Counted from the first letter of the stretch, positions 16,668 through 25,621 are shown. The stretch: 64,000 nt of DNA from Micavibrio sp. (GCA_028283745.1 JAPWJZ010000002.1:124001-188000); one strand, 5' to 3'. Numbers and translations are program-made. Notes: a model not told the origin generated them from the letters alone.

Positions 16668-16858
16668 TGCGGCAGTTCTGCCTTGGTGTTCTTTGCTGGA
16701 CACCGGCAACGCTGCGGCTGGAGGCAACACTGAATGATATTGCCGATGCGATTGAAGGCAACACCACGTTGAAAGGAGGCGGCCTTTGCAAGCAACGCGC
16801 TGCCCCGCCAACGCGCGATTTTTTGCGCGACATGCTGCTAAAACATCCTGACAGTTAA
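16667..16858 (+). CDS. Tail assembly chaperone, C-terminal (T-like) domain
   Basis: 63 codons from the ATG at 16667, which overlaps the preceding stop (TGATG). FCLGVLCWTPATLRLEATLNDIADAIEG is like the short GTA g10.1 type chaperone. The frame is open from the upstream slippery site, so the domain may be made mainly as a frameshift fusion with the 16341 product rather than from its own ATG, which has no ribosome-binding site. The T domain normally recruits tail tube subunits. Confidence 0.8.
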   Translation: MRQFCLGVLCWTPATLRLEATLNDIADAIEGNTTLKGGGLCKQRAAPPTRDFLRDMLLKHPDS

Positions 16859-16870
16859 AGGAACCACCGC

Positions 16871-17239
16871 ATGGCATCCGATTCATCCCTGACGCAACTA
16901 CTGCGGGCCTTGACGGATATGCAGGCACGCACAACAGCCTTGAACAACGTTGCAACACAGGACTTTGCGCGCATATTGAAGGACGAATTGGGCAGCACGC
17001 TTGGCGCGTTCCTTGGCAAGGGCAATGCCGCCGCAACTGCGGCTGGCAATATCAACGTCATCATCCAGAACAACAGCGATGCCACCGTCACCGCCCGCGA
17101 AACGTCGGACGGGTTTGACCAGCGAACGCTTGAAATCACCATTGACCAGATGGTGGCGAATTCGCTGGTGCGCGGGCGCGAAACATCCAGCGTGCTGCGC
17201 AGCCTGTTTGGCATCGTGCCCTCGCTTATCGGCCGTTAG
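16871..17239 (+). CDS. Very short tail tape measure protein, 122 aa
   Basis: In the tape-measure position, between chaperones and tail tip, with a good AAAGGA site. The C-terminal half (INVIIQNNSDATVTARETSDG..., then TLEITIDQMVANSL) matches the conserved C-terminal end of lambda/GTA-type tape measures. The N-terminal half is a single helical stretch. At about 0.15 nm of tail per residue (the established ruler relation) it would specify a tail of only about 18 nm. Either the tail is extremely short or the gene is reduced. Confidence 0.75.
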   Translation: MASDSSLTQLLRALTDMQARTTALNNVATQDFARILKDELGSTLGAFLGKGNAAATAAGNINVIIQNNSDATVTARETSDGFDQRTLEITIDQMVANSLVRGRETSSVLRSLFGIVPSLIGR

Positions 17240-17251
17240 GAGGATTTATAT

Positions 17252-17602
17252 ATGACAGACTGGCCTGCCACCCTGCCCGCCGCGCCGCTGGCGGACGGCT
17301 TTCGGGAAACGTTGCCGGATAATACGCTGCGCTCCAGCGTGGACCAGGGGCCGGCTAAGCTGCGCGCCCGCGGTTCGGCGGCGGTTTATAGTTTAAGCCT
17401 CGGCTATATCCTCAGCCACGTCGAAACGCAAACGCTGCAAACTTTTTACAAAACCACCCTTGGCAGCGGCACCGGAAGCTTTGCCTTTATCCATCCACGC
17501 GACAAGTCGGTATTAAACTGCCGTTTCCGGCAGCCGCCAGCCCTCACGGCACTTAACGGTGATTACTTCCGCGCCGCGGTTGAGCTGGAGGTGCTGCCAT
17601 GA
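17252..17602 (+). CDS. Minor tail protein (lambda M-like), 116 aa
   Basis: WPATLP...FRETLPDNTLRSSVDQGPAKLRARGSAAV near the start and HPRDKSVLNCRFRQPP toward the end resemble the small minor tail proteins that precede DUF1833 proteins in lambda-like siphophages. RcGTA instead has a DUF2460 protein here. A strong RBS (AGGAGG) precedes it and it overlaps the next gene by four bases. Predicted to sit at the distal end of the tail tube. Confidence 0.78.
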   Translation: MTDWPATLPAAPLADGFRETLPDNTLRSSVDQGPAKLRARGSAAVYSLSLGYILSHVETQTLQTFYKTTLGSGTGSFAFIHPRDKSVLNCRFRQPPALTALNGDYFRAAVELEVLP

Positions 17603-18072
17603 GCCGTGATCCATCGCTGCTCGCCCGTCAGGCTTTGTATGCACCCGAGACGGCGGATGCGTTTTTGATCCTGCTGACCCTGTCGCACGCCAGCCTTGCC
17701 GAACCCATCCGCGTGACCAGCGATGCGGTCGATACGGTGAGCCGCGGGAGCCAGTTTGTCGCCTTCCCGTTTGACCTGACCCTGCCGGACGATACCGAGG
17801 GGCAGTCGCCGGAGGCACGCCTGCGTATTGATAACGTGGACCGGCAGGTGGTCAAAGCCGTACGTTCGCTCAATTCTGCGCCTTCCGTGCTTATTGAAAT
17901 TGTACGTGTCGCGACGCCCGATGTAATAGAGGCGCAATTTCAAGACTTTCGCCTGACAAATGTGACTTACGATTCGCAGGTAGTTGAAGGGAATCTGAGT
18001 ATCGAGGACTTTACTATGGAACCTTTTCCCGCGGCGGTCTTTGCCCCCGGCAACTTTCCGGGACTATTCTAA
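17599..18072 (+). CDS. DUF1833 tail-tip protein (lambda L-like)
   Basis: 157 aa. ALYAPETADAFLILLTLSH, PIRVTSDAVDTVSRGSQFVAFPFDLTLP and IDNVDRQVVKAVRSL are the standard DUF1833 pattern. These proteins form part of the tail tip below the tube. RcGTA carries an unrelated hub protein (DUF2163) at this position, so the tip module here is of siphophage type. It is the last gene before an AT-rich gap. Confidence 0.88.
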   Translation: MSRDPSLLARQALYAPETADAFLILLTLSHASLAEPIRVTSDAVDTVSRGSQFVAFPFDLTLPDDTEGQSPEARLRIDNVDRQVVKAVRSLNSAPSVLIEIVRVATPDVIEAQFQDFRLTNVTYDSQVVEGNLSIEDFTMEPFPAAVFAPGNFPGLF

Positions 18073-18242
18073 ACACATGGTTTTAAAAGAAGTTTTTTGA
18101 CCATTAAGCCATTTTACATTTTTCTTATGGTAAGATAATAAAACTTGAGGTATTCTATTAAAAATCAGTTAAAGTTGTTTGAACGACAAAAAGACTGGCT
18201 TTCAATAGTGTCCTAGCAACGGCAGCGAGAGGGTAGTTATCA
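18073..18242 (+). promoter_or_regulatory. AT-rich leader before the small inserted gene
   Basis: 170 bases, much richer in A/T than the surrounding cluster, between DUF1833 and the 18243 ORF. Runs such as TTTTAAAAGAAGTTTTTTGACC and TAAGATAATAAAAC supply plausible -35/-10 elements (for example TTGACC at 18108-18113), but no pair is decisive. The base composition change marks a junction, consistent with an independently transcribed insert. Confidence 0.45.
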
Positions 18243-18515
18243 ATGAGCATCAAGTCCGATTTCCTCGGTAAAGCTTACAGCGGCAGCGATTTTCTGCTCG
18301 ACTCTTTGAACCTGGTCGCAGCTGATACGCGCCGTGGTCTCGATGCCCCCACCGCAAAAGCCGTTTCCGCCATGACGGATTACGTCAACGCGAACCCCAA
18401 CGGTTCGAATGTTCAGGCCTTCAACGAATACGTCGCTAAAATCAACCCCGCCACCAGCGAAGCCAAGTCGGCTCCGGTTGCGCGCGCTGCTTCCAAACCC
18501 GGCTCGGGCATGTAA
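18243..18515 (+). CDS. Small cargo-like protein, 90 aa
   Basis: A 90-aa soluble protein (MSIKSDFLGKAYSGSDFLLDSLN...) with GAGAGGG upstream and an alanine/serine-rich tail. No recognised domain. It has its own AT-rich leader and a strong terminator (18557-18586). It therefore looks like a moron-type gene inserted between the tail-tip gene and the NlpC/P60 gene, expressed independently of the virion operon. Function unknown. Confidence 0.7.
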   Translation: MSIKSDFLGKAYSGSDFLLDSLNLVAADTRRGLDAPTAKAVSAMTDYVNANPNGSNVQAFNEYVAKINPATSEAKSAPVARAASKPGSGM

Positions 18516-18556
18516 GCACGGTGATATAAACGATATTAAGTTTCTTCCCTGAAAAG

Positions 18557-18586
18557 AACCCGCCGTAACCCGGCGGGTTTTTTCTT
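18557..18586 (+). terminator. Intrinsic terminator after the 18243 gene
   Basis: AACCCGCCG and CGGCGGGTT pair perfectly around a short loop and are followed by TTTTTTC. Without read-through it would separate the head/tail genes from the downstream peptidase and tip genes, so those need a promoter of their own or antitermination. Confidence 0.8.
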
Positions 18587-18631
18587 GCGCGTGTTTCAAG
18601 CGTTTTTGTTTTCCACATAAGGACACCAGCC

Positions 18632-19042
18632 ATGCCCGTTCCGTTCTGGGCGGGGCATTATATTGGCCTGCCGTTCCGTGACCACGGGCGCGACCGCAGC
18701 GGTATCGACTGCTGGGGGCTTGTGCGCCTTGTCATGGCCGAACAATTCGGCATCGCCCTGCCCTCGCTTGCGCATGAATACGCCCATACGGCGGAAAAAA
18801 ACCGCATCGGCCCGCTCATCGAGAGGGAAAGCGATAACTTCACGCCGCTGCCCGCCGCTGCGGAAAAACTCGGCGACATTATTGTGCTGCGCCTCCATGG
18901 CCAGCCCATGCATGTCGGCCTTGTCTTGGGCGATGGACAGATGCTGCACGTGGAAGACGGCATTGACAGTTCCGTCGCCCGCTATCGCGGCCCGCGCTGG
19001 CAGGACCGTATTTTCGGCTTTTACAGGTATGAGCCTTTTTAA
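18632..19042 (+). CDS. NlpC/P60 cell-wall peptidase of the tail tip (GTA g14 / lambda K type)
   Basis: 136 aa. The catalytic cysteine is in SGIDCWGL (C27). The histidines in QPMHVGLVLG (H94) and MLHVEDG (H106) complete the usual NlpC/P60 arrangement. Tail-tip peptidases of this type cleave peptidoglycan stems during DNA entry. It starts three bases upstream of the tip protein, in the same order as RcGTA g14-g15 and lambda K-I-J. Confidence 0.93.
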   Translation: MPVPFWAGHYIGLPFRDHGRDRSGIDCWGLVRLVMAEQFGIALPSLAHEYAHTAEKNRIGPLIERESDNFTPLPAAAEKLGDIIVLRLHGQPMHVGLVLGDGQMLHVEDGIDSSVARYRGPRWQDRIFGFYRYEPF

Positions 19043-19044
19043 AC

Positions 19045-22000
19045 ATGACCATTGCCCCAACAGCCCATGACAACATAACCGCACTGCTGCGCCCGCACCC
19101 TTTCGCGGCGGAACGTATTGAACGCACACTGCCCGCAGGCAATAGCATTGCCGCTATCGCCGCCGCCATGCTGCCGGATGCGCGGCTGACGCCGCACCTG
19201 CACGCCTTCATCAATGGCCATGCCGTACCACGGGAAAGCTGGCACCGGGTGCGCCCGAAGGCCGGCACTGTTTTAACACTGCGCCTGCTGCCCATGGGTG
19301 GTGGTGGCAGTAAAAACCCACTGCGCACGGTCTTGTCGCTGGCCTTGCTGGCGGCAAGCCCTGCGCTTTCTGCGGGGCTGGCAAGTTTGCTGGGTCCCCT
19401 TGCTTCATTCCCCTTCGCAAGCCGCTTGCTGACAACAGGCGTAAACCTGCTGGGCAGCCTTGCCTTGAACGCGCTGGCGCCGCCGGGCCGGGCACGTTAT
19501 TCCGCGCAAAAAGAAAGCCCGACGCTTTTTATTCAGGGCGCGCAAAACAAAGCAGCACCCTTTGGCCGCGTGCCAAAGGTGCTGGGCCGCCACCGCTTTG
19601 TGCCGCCCTTTGGCGCGCTGCCTTATACCGAAACGGTGGGCAGCGACCAGTATTTGCGCCTGCTTTTCGTCTGGGGTTATGGCCCGCTGACCATTGACGC
19701 GCTTAAAATTGGCGAAACGCCGCTGTCGGAATTCGAGGGTGTTGAAATTGAAAGCCGACAGGGCTTTGTTGATGATGCGCCGCTGACGCTTTACACCAAC
19801 AGCGTATTGCAAAATGACCTTGCCATTGCCGTTACCGCGGCAGATGAATATATTTTACGCACCAGCGAGGCAGATGCCGATGAAATCGGCGTTGATGTCA
19901 CGCTGCCGCGCGGCCTCGTCCGGTTCGCCGGCAGCGGCGCGCGTAAAAACGCCACCGTGCGCATTGAAGTGCAGTACGCCCCTGCCGGAACAAGCGACTG
20001 GAGCGCGGGCGTTGACAGCTATAAACCCTTCCCCGCCCGCAGCCTTGCGCTGCCTGCCGCGCCAAAGCCCTACCGCAGGGGCCTGGCCAACTATACCGTG
20101 ATGCGCCTTGATATTGTTTTGATTGATAACGCCAGCGGTGCTTTATCTATTGTTAAGGGCGTGGAAGCGCAAGCCCAGCGCGATGATACCGTGCCAGTGG
20201 CCCCAACCGTGCCGGATGGACAAACATTGCTGGCAACGCTGCTGCGCGAGTCAGATGAAGCCGGGGCGTTATCAGCCGCCGCGATTACCGACGGCCGCGC
20301 AGCAGATCTTGCCGGTATCCGTATTGAAACAGTGGATGATTTCGCCGTGACCGCCAGCGCGGGCCATATAGCCGTTGCCGCGGGCGGCCTGCAGTTCCCC
20401 GGTATTGAAATTACCGGCAAGCAAACAGCCGCTTTGCGTGAAACGCTCACCTTTAAAGTGCCAAAAGGCCAGTACGATGTCCGTCTCCGCCGCATCACGG
20501 CAGATGCTGAAGACGATGACAAGCTGTTCGATGAAACATCGTGGACGGCGCTGCGCAGTATTCGCTATGCCGCGCCCGTCACTATGCCCGGCCTTGCCGT
20601 GACGGCCTTGCGCATTAAAGCGACTGACCAGCTGACAGGGGTGATTGACCGCTTTAACGGCGTTGTCACATCAATTTTGCCGGATTGGGACGGCGCGGAC
20701 TGGGTGGCGCAGGAAACATCTAACCCCGCCTCCCTCTTCCGCCATGTATTGCAAGGCAGCGCCAACGCCCGCCCGCTTGCCGACAGCCGGCTTGACCTTG
20801 AGAAAATTCAAAACTGGCACGAGCGCTGCGCTGCCGCGAGCCGCGAATTTAACGCTGTGGTTGATTACGACGCCTCAGTCCGTGAAATTTTGCAAAACAT
20901 CGCGGCTGCCGGCAGGGCCAGCCCCGCGCTGCTGGATGGCAAATGGGCTATTATTGAGGACCGCCCGCAAGCCGTGCCCGTGCAGCATTTCACCCCGCGC
21001 AATACATCCGTCTTTCAGGGCCGGAAATCCTTTGCCGATGTGGCAGATGCTTTGCGCGTGCGCTTCCTGAACCGCGATAAAGGCTGGCTGCAGGATGAAC
21101 GCTTCGTTTATGCCGACGGCATTGATGCCGCCAGCGCAAAAACTTTTGAAGCGCTAGACCTCACCGGTATTACCAGCAGCACGCAAGCCTGGCAGGATGG
21201 TCGCTACCATATGGCGACCGCCCTGCTGCGACCGGAAAGTTATAGCTTTGATTGCGACCTTGAACACCTTGCCTGCACACGCGGCGACCTTATTCGCTTT
21301 ACGCATGACGTGCCACTGTTCGGGCTTGCCAGCGCGCGCGTAAAATCTGTTCAGGTGGCGGGTGGCATTGCCAGCGGCGTCACGCTGGATGATGGCGTGA
21401 CCATGGAAAATGGCAAAACCTATGCCCTGCGCTGCCGGAAATCAGACGGCAGTTCCTTCACCGCCAGCCTGCTAACCGTGGCGGGCAGCACCAACACTCT
21501 TTTGTTCAGCGGCAATGTTACAACGGCAGATGCGCCGATGTCAGGCGACCTTGCCATGTTTGGCGAGGCGGGCCGCGAAAGCGTCGAACTTATCGTCAAA
21601 TCCATCGCCCCGCAGGGCAACCTTGCTGCACGCCTGACATGCGTTGATGCGGCGCCCGCCATTCACGAGGCCGATGCCGGCACTATTCCCGCCTTCGACA
21701 GCCAGCTAAGCCTGCCGCCGGATATGCAGCGCCCGCCGTTGCCCGTGCTGGATGGTATTCAGTCCGGCGAAGAAACCCTTATCCGCAATACCGACGGTTC
21801 GCTTACCACGCGCATTGTGGTAACGCTGCAACCGCCCGCTTTTGGTGCGGCGCTTGCCCCGCAAGTGTTGATCCGGGCGCAGGATGAAACGCGGTTTCGG
21901 CCCGCCGAAATGACCGTGACAGGCAACCGCCTTTCAATCACCGACGTGGCGGAGGGAGAAACTTACGACCTGCAGGTGCGCTACCTGTCACCCCTTGGTA

Positions 22001-23112
22001 TTTCTTCCGCGCCGCTCCTTATTACGGGCCATCGCGTGGCAGGAACATCCGCCCTGCCGTCGGACATTACAGGCTTTGGCATCAGCGTGCTGGGGGATGC
22101 CGCGCACTTAAGCTGGGCCGCCGTGCCGGACCTTGACCTTGACCATTACACCCTGCGCTTTACGCCTGAAACCGATGATGCAGGCTGGAGTTCCGCCATT
22201 GATATCATCAGCGCAATTTCGCGGGATGCAACTTCAGTCACCGTGCCAGCCGCGCGCGGCAGCTATTTGCTGAAGGCGTTTGACGTGGGCGGGCGCAGCA
22301 GCGCCAATGCCGCCCTTGCTGTAACGCCGGTGGATGATGGCACCCAGAACGTCGTGCTGAGCATTGCCGAGGACCCAAACTTCCCCGGCCTGCAGACAGC
22401 CATGGCAGTACGGGATGGCGCCCTGCAGCTTTCCGGCCGCGACAGCGTTGATGACTGGCCTGATTTTGACGCGGTTGAAAATATCGACATTGGCAATGAT
22501 GGCATGTTCAGCACGGGCAGCTACGAATTTTCAGAAACTTTTGATTTAGGCGCGGTTTATGCCTCGCGCCTCACCGCCACGCTGGCGGTGGCGGGTGTGG
22601 ACCTGAACGCAACGCTGGATACCTGCGACGACCTAGACACCCTTGAAAACTTTGACCAGGGCGTTGACCCGTCGCTATGGCAGCTGCGCCTGCAAATACG
22701 GTCAACCACCGTTGACCCAGCCCTGATAGATGCGGCATGGACGCCATGGACCGATTTTGTGATTGCGGATTATACCGCCCGCGCCTTCCAGTTCCGGCTG
22801 CTGGCGTCGGCGGCATCGTCGAATATTTCCCCAGCCGTTTCCAGCCTGCGCGTCACGATTGATATGCCGGATAGAATTGTCAGCTTGCGGGCGACGTTGG
22901 CGGAAAGTACCGGCCATGCCGTTATCTTCCCCGGTGCCTTCCGCGCATTGCCAAGCCTCAGCGTTACCCCGCACGACCTTGCGACGGGAGATTATTATAC
23001 ACTGACGGGACAAACGCCGGCCGGTTTTAATATCCGCTTCTATGACGCAAGCGGCGCAGGCATTGCCCGCACCTTTGATTATCAGGCGCGCGGCTACGGT
23101 GCGGAAAGCTGA
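19045..23112 (+). CDS. Large tail tip / host-specificity protein (GTA g15, lambda J type)
   Basis: 1355 aa. A small ubiquitin-like N-terminal region (residues ~1-85) precedes a glycine-rich and hydrophobic double segment (GGGGSKNPLRTVLSLALLAAS..., ~90-150) as in lambda I/J fusions. J-type tip domains follow (AAPFGRVPKVLGRHR, YLRLLFVWGYGPL), a phage-tail_3-like region near 520-690, and fibronectin-III-like segments near 1010-1080. It docks the virion to the cell and guides DNA. Full length; the gene fills a third of the tail region. Confidence 0.93.
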   Translation: MTIAPTAHDNITALLRPHPFAAERIERTLPAGNSIAAIAAAMLPDARLTPHLHAFINGHAVPRESWHRVRPKAGTVLTLRLLPMGGGGSKNPLRTVLSLALLAASPALSAGLASLLGPLASFPFASRLLTTGVNLLGSLALNALAPPGRARYSAQKESPTLFIQGAQNKAAPFGRVPKVLGRHRFVPPFGALPYTETVGSDQYLRLLFVWGYGPLTIDALKIGETPLSEFEGVEIESRQGFVDDAPLTLYTNSVLQNDLAIAVTAADEYILRTSEADADEIGVDVTLPRGLVRFAGSGARKNATVRIEVQYAPAGTSDWSAGVDSYKPFPARSLALPAAPKPYRRGLANYTVMRLDIVLIDNASGALSIVKGVEAQAQRDDTVPVAPTVPDGQTLLATLLRESDEAGALSAAAITDGRAADLAGIRIETVDDFAVTASAGHIAVAAGGLQFPGIEITGKQTAALRETLTFKVPKGQYDVRLRRITADAEDDDKLFDETSWTALRSIRYAAPVTMPGLAVTALRIKATDQLTGVIDRFNGVVTSILPDWDGADWVAQETSNPASLFRHVLQGSANARPLADSRLDLEKIQNWHERCAAASREFNAVVDYDASVREILQNIAAAGRASPALLDGKWAIIEDRPQAVPVQHFTPRNTSVFQGRKSFADVADALRVRFLNRDKGWLQDERFVYADGIDAASAKTFEALDLTGITSSTQAWQDGRYHMATALLRPESYSFDCDLEHLACTRGDLIRFTHDVPLFGLASARVKSVQVAGGIASGVTLDDGVTMENGKTYALRCRKSDGSSFTASLLTVAGSTNTLLFSGNVTTADAPMSGDLAMFGEAGRESVELIVKSIAPQGNLAARLTCVDAAPAIHEADAGTIPAFDSQLSLPPDMQRPPLPVLDGIQSGEETLIRNTDGSLTTRIVVTLQPPAFGAALAPQVLIRAQDETRFRPAEMTVTGNRLSITDVAEGETYDLQVRYLSPLGISSAPLLITGHRVAGTSALPSDITGFGISVLGDAAHLSWAAVPDLDLDHYTLRFTPETDDAGWSSAIDIISAISRDATSVTVPAARGSYLLKAFDVGGRSSANAALAVTPVDDGTQNVVLSIAEDPNFPGLQTAMAVRDGALQLSGRDSVDDWPDFDAVENIDIGNDGMFSTGSYEFSETFDLGAVYASRLTATLAVAGVDLNATLDTCDDLDTLENFDQGVDPSLWQLRLQIRSTTVDPALIDAAWTPWTDFVIADYTARAFQFRLLASAASSNISPAVSSLRVTIDMPDRIVSLRATLAESTGHAVIFPGAFRALPSLSVTPHDLATGDYYTLTGQTPAGFNIRFYDASGAGIARTFDYQARGYGAES

Positions 23113-23160
23113 TAACGCCCTTACCCCCCTCATCCACAAAAATATTACAGGAGAACCAGC

Positions 23161-24483
23161 ATGTCGCAGGCAAGCCCGTCTATCGGCGCGAATAAAAGCG
23201 GCCTTAGTTACCGTCAGGAAGATAACGATGGCAAGAAGGCCCTGCTTAACCACCACAAAGGCGCAAGCGCGCCCGCCTATGCTGAAGCCGGCATGATGTG
23301 GCTGGATGATTCAGCCACGCCCTGGGCGCTAAAAATGCACGATGGCGCGGACTGGATTATTCTTGGCATGTTGAATGCCGGCTCCAATTCTTTCCAGCCC
23401 TACCAGGGCACAGCAGCCCTGAAGTTCCTGCCCTATGCGGCGGATACAGGCAGCGCCAACGCCTATACCGTGGCCCCCACGCCCGCCCCTGCCGCCTATA
23501 GCGCGGGGCTGGTGGTGATGCTGAAGCCTGCCAATGCCTGCACTGGCGCCGCCACCATTAATGTTGGCGGACTTGGCGCAAAAAACATTAAAATGCCGGA
23601 TGGCAGCGACACGGGCGCGAATAGCCTTATTTCCAGTGCTGTCTACCTGCTTGTATATGATGGCGCATCATTTGTTATTGTTAACCCCACACTCGCCGCT
23701 AACTTTTTGCTGGCGCGTGGCTCTGCGCTGGCATCCAGTGCAACGGTAGATGTCGGCGGGGCGACCAGTGACTATGTCGAAGTGAGCGGCACGACAACCA
23801 TCACCAGTCTTGGCAGCGGCAGTGCACGCAACCATGTATGGGTAAAATTCCAATCCGCGCTGATTTTAACCCACAGTGCCACTTCGCTTATTTTGCCAAC
23901 CAGCGCGAATATTACGACGGCCGCGGGAGATATTGCAGAATTTGTGCGCATATCAGGCGCGAACTGGCAATGCCTTGGGTATATTCCCGCGACCGGAAAA
24001 CCGCTGGTGCCGCCGGAGCGGGCGGATTTGCCGGCGGGGTCCATTGTGCAGGTGGCCTATGCCGCCTATACATCCAGCGCGGACCTTGCAACGACCATTC
24101 CGCTGGATGACACCATTCCGCAAAACACGGAGGGGACGGAAATTCTGACCGTCACCATCACCCCGTCCAGCGCGTCCAGTGTTCTTGAAATCCAGTTTAA
24201 CGGTTTTGCTTCCGGTTCATCCGCTGCTGTATTTACAGCGGCGTTGTTCCGGGATAGCACGGCTTCGGCCATTTGCACGCAATCATCTGTGCCGGGCGGG
24301 GTGAGTTTGCCGACGGCAATTGGCCTGCTGTATTACGAAGCGGCAGGCAGCACTGTCGCGCGCACCTACAAAATTCGTGCCGGGTTAAACAGCGGCACCA
24401 CGCGCATGAACGGTTCAACATCCGCCCGCTTTTTTGGCGGCACGGCGCAAAGCGTGCTGACTGTACGCGAAATCAGGGGATAA
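23161..24483 (+). CDS. Tail fibre / receptor-binding protein candidate, 440 aa
   Basis: Directly after the tip protein with a strong AGGAGA site. The N-terminus contains a segment YAEAGMMWLDDSATPWALKMHDGADWIILG, as in many phage fibre and DUF2793-like proteins. The rest is glycine/serine/threonine-rich beta structure with repeated small hydrophobics, as expected for trimeric fibres. The C-terminal ~150 residues look like a globular beta domain. It is the likely receptor-recognition element. Confidence 0.8.
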   Translation: MSQASPSIGANKSGLSYRQEDNDGKKALLNHHKGASAPAYAEAGMMWLDDSATPWALKMHDGADWIILGMLNAGSNSFQPYQGTAALKFLPYAADTGSANAYTVAPTPAPAAYSAGLVVMLKPANACTGAATINVGGLGAKNIKMPDGSDTGANSLISSAVYLLVYDGASFVIVNPTLAANFLLARGSALASSATVDVGGATSDYVEVSGTTTITSLGSGSARNHVWVKFQSALILTHSATSLILPTSANITTAAGDIAEFVRISGANWQCLGYIPATGKPLVPPERADLPAGSIVQVAYAAYTSSADLATTIPLDDTIPQNTEGTEILTVTITPSSASSVLEIQFNGFASGSSAAVFTAALFRDSTASAICTQSSVPGGVSLPTAIGLLYYEAAGSTVARTYKIRAGLNSGTTRMNGSTSARFFGGTAQSVLTVREIRG

Positions 24484-24489
24484 GAAAAC

Positions 24490-24726
24490 ATGCTGGATAA
24501 TTCATCAGTCGCGCTGGCAACGCTGGCGCTGACGCTGCTTGTGCATCTTGTTTCCACCGTGTGGTGGGCGGCATCGCTAACGCGGCGTGTGGAATATATT
24601 GAACGCTGGGTTGCCAGCAATGCCCGCACGACGGAAAGGCTGGCGGCGGTAGAACAACGGCTGGACAACCTTGTTTCCGGCATGGCGCGTATTGAAACCT
24701 ATATGCGCGACAAGCAGGTGCATTAA
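24490..24726 (+). CDS. Single-span membrane protein with coiled coil, 78 aa
   Basis: A transmembrane segment at residues ~8-28 (VALATLALTLLVHLVSTVWWAA) is followed by a heptad-rich helix (RRVEYIERWVASNARTTERLAAVEQRLDNLV). The layout resembles the reverse of XhlA-type lysis accessories. It opens a compact lysis-type cassette. Role inferred from position. Confidence 0.65.
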   Translation: MLDNSSVALATLALTLLVHLVSTVWWAASLTRRVEYIERWVASNARTTERLAAVEQRLDNLVSGMARIETYMRDKQVH

Positions 24727-24729
24727 CGC

Positions 24730-25170
24730 ATGCACCCGTTCTTACAACCCCGCGGTATTCGCAACAACAACCCCGGCAACATTCGCCTGTCCGCCCAGAA
24801 ATGGCACGGACAGAAGGTGGAACAGCATGATACCGCGTTCATTGAATTTGAAACGCCGCTGGCGGGCCTGCGGGCGCTAATGAAGCTGCTGCTGACTTAT
24901 CAGGCGAAATACGGGCTTGATACGGTTGAAAGCATCATCAACCGCTTTGCACCGCCGCATGAAAATGCGACCGACTATTACATTTACGCCGTCTGCCGGG
25001 GCCTCAAGGTAAAGCGCCGTGACCGCCTTGCCCTTACCGACCCAATCGTTCTGGCGGCCCTTGCCCGCGCCATTGTGCAGCAGGAAAACGGCACGGTTGC
25101 CGCCAAAGACGCTGAATGGTACCCCGCCGCGCTGTACACCGAAGCCGCCACCCTTGCCTTGAAAACCTGA
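24730..25170 (+). CDS. Endolysin-like protein (RGIRNNNPGNIR type), 146 aa
   Basis: The N-terminal RGIRNNNPGNIR followed by W-x-G and FIEFETPLAGLRAL is the signature of the phage P5-like lysozyme/structural lytic protein family. It probably cleaves peptidoglycan for release or entry. No signal peptide, so it would depend on the holin downstream. Four bases separate it from the preceding ORF and eleven from the holin. Confidence 0.8.
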   Translation: MHPFLQPRGIRNNNPGNIRLSAQKWHGQKVEQHDTAFIEFETPLAGLRALMKLLLTYQAKYGLDTVESIINRFAPPHENATDYYIYAVCRGLKVKRRDRLALTDPIVLAALARAIVQQENGTVAAKDAEWYPAALYTEAATLALKT

Positions 25171-25181
25171 AAGGAAACACC

Positions 25182-25412
25182 ATGACAGATACGCCCACAA
25201 CGACAACTGCCGTTGCCAGCACATCGAAACTGCAGGCGATTCTTAATTTTATTGTCGCGCGCGCAAAAGAACGCTCTACGTGGCTTGGGCTTATTTCCTG
25301 CGCCACGGCGCTTGGCCTTGCCGTTAGCACGGAGCAACAAGAAGCGATTATTGCTGCCGGCATTGGTGCGGCAGGGCTTATTGCCGCCTTTACGACTGAC
25401 AAAGCCTCATGA
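25182..25412 (+). CDS. Holin-like membrane protein, 76 aa
   Basis: The ATG at 25182 follows AAAGGAA. The protein has a soluble N-terminus, then two hydrophobic segments (TWLGLISCATALGLAV and EAIIAAGIGAAGLIAAFT), the usual two-span small holin plan. It is coupled to the i-spanin by an ATGA overlap. Holins form membrane lesions that time lysis. Confidence 0.72.
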   Translation: MTDTPTTTTAVASTSKLQAILNFIVARAKERSTWLGLISCATALGLAVSTEQQEAIIAAGIGAAGLIAAFTTDKAS

Positions 25413-25621
25413 GTGGCACAGGCGCGCTGCTGCTGACCCTTGGCGTTTTTGGCGCGCTGGGGCTGCTTTGCTATGTTTGTTATCACGCGGGGAACGTTGA
25501 TGCGAAAGTATCTGACCTACAGGATACGGCGGATGCTGCCACAAAGGCTGCTGGAATACGCGACCGTCTGGCTGCCGATGCTGCTTATGCTGAACGGGTG
25601 CGAGACCGCTTTAAGCGGTGA
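25409..25621 (+). CDS. i-spanin (Rz-like), 70 aa
   Basis: An N-terminal signal-anchor helix (residues ~5-27, ALLLTLGVFGALGLLCYVCYHAG) followed by a short charged helix (VSDLQDTADAATKAAGIRDRLAADAAYAERVRDR) predicted to be periplasmic. It is short for an Rz protein. The lipoprotein ORF overlapping it in another frame supports the spanin reading. Confidence 0.7.
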   Translation: MSGTGALLLTLGVFGALGLLCYVCYHAGNVDAKVSDLQDTADAATKAAGIRDRLAADAAYAERVRDRFKR

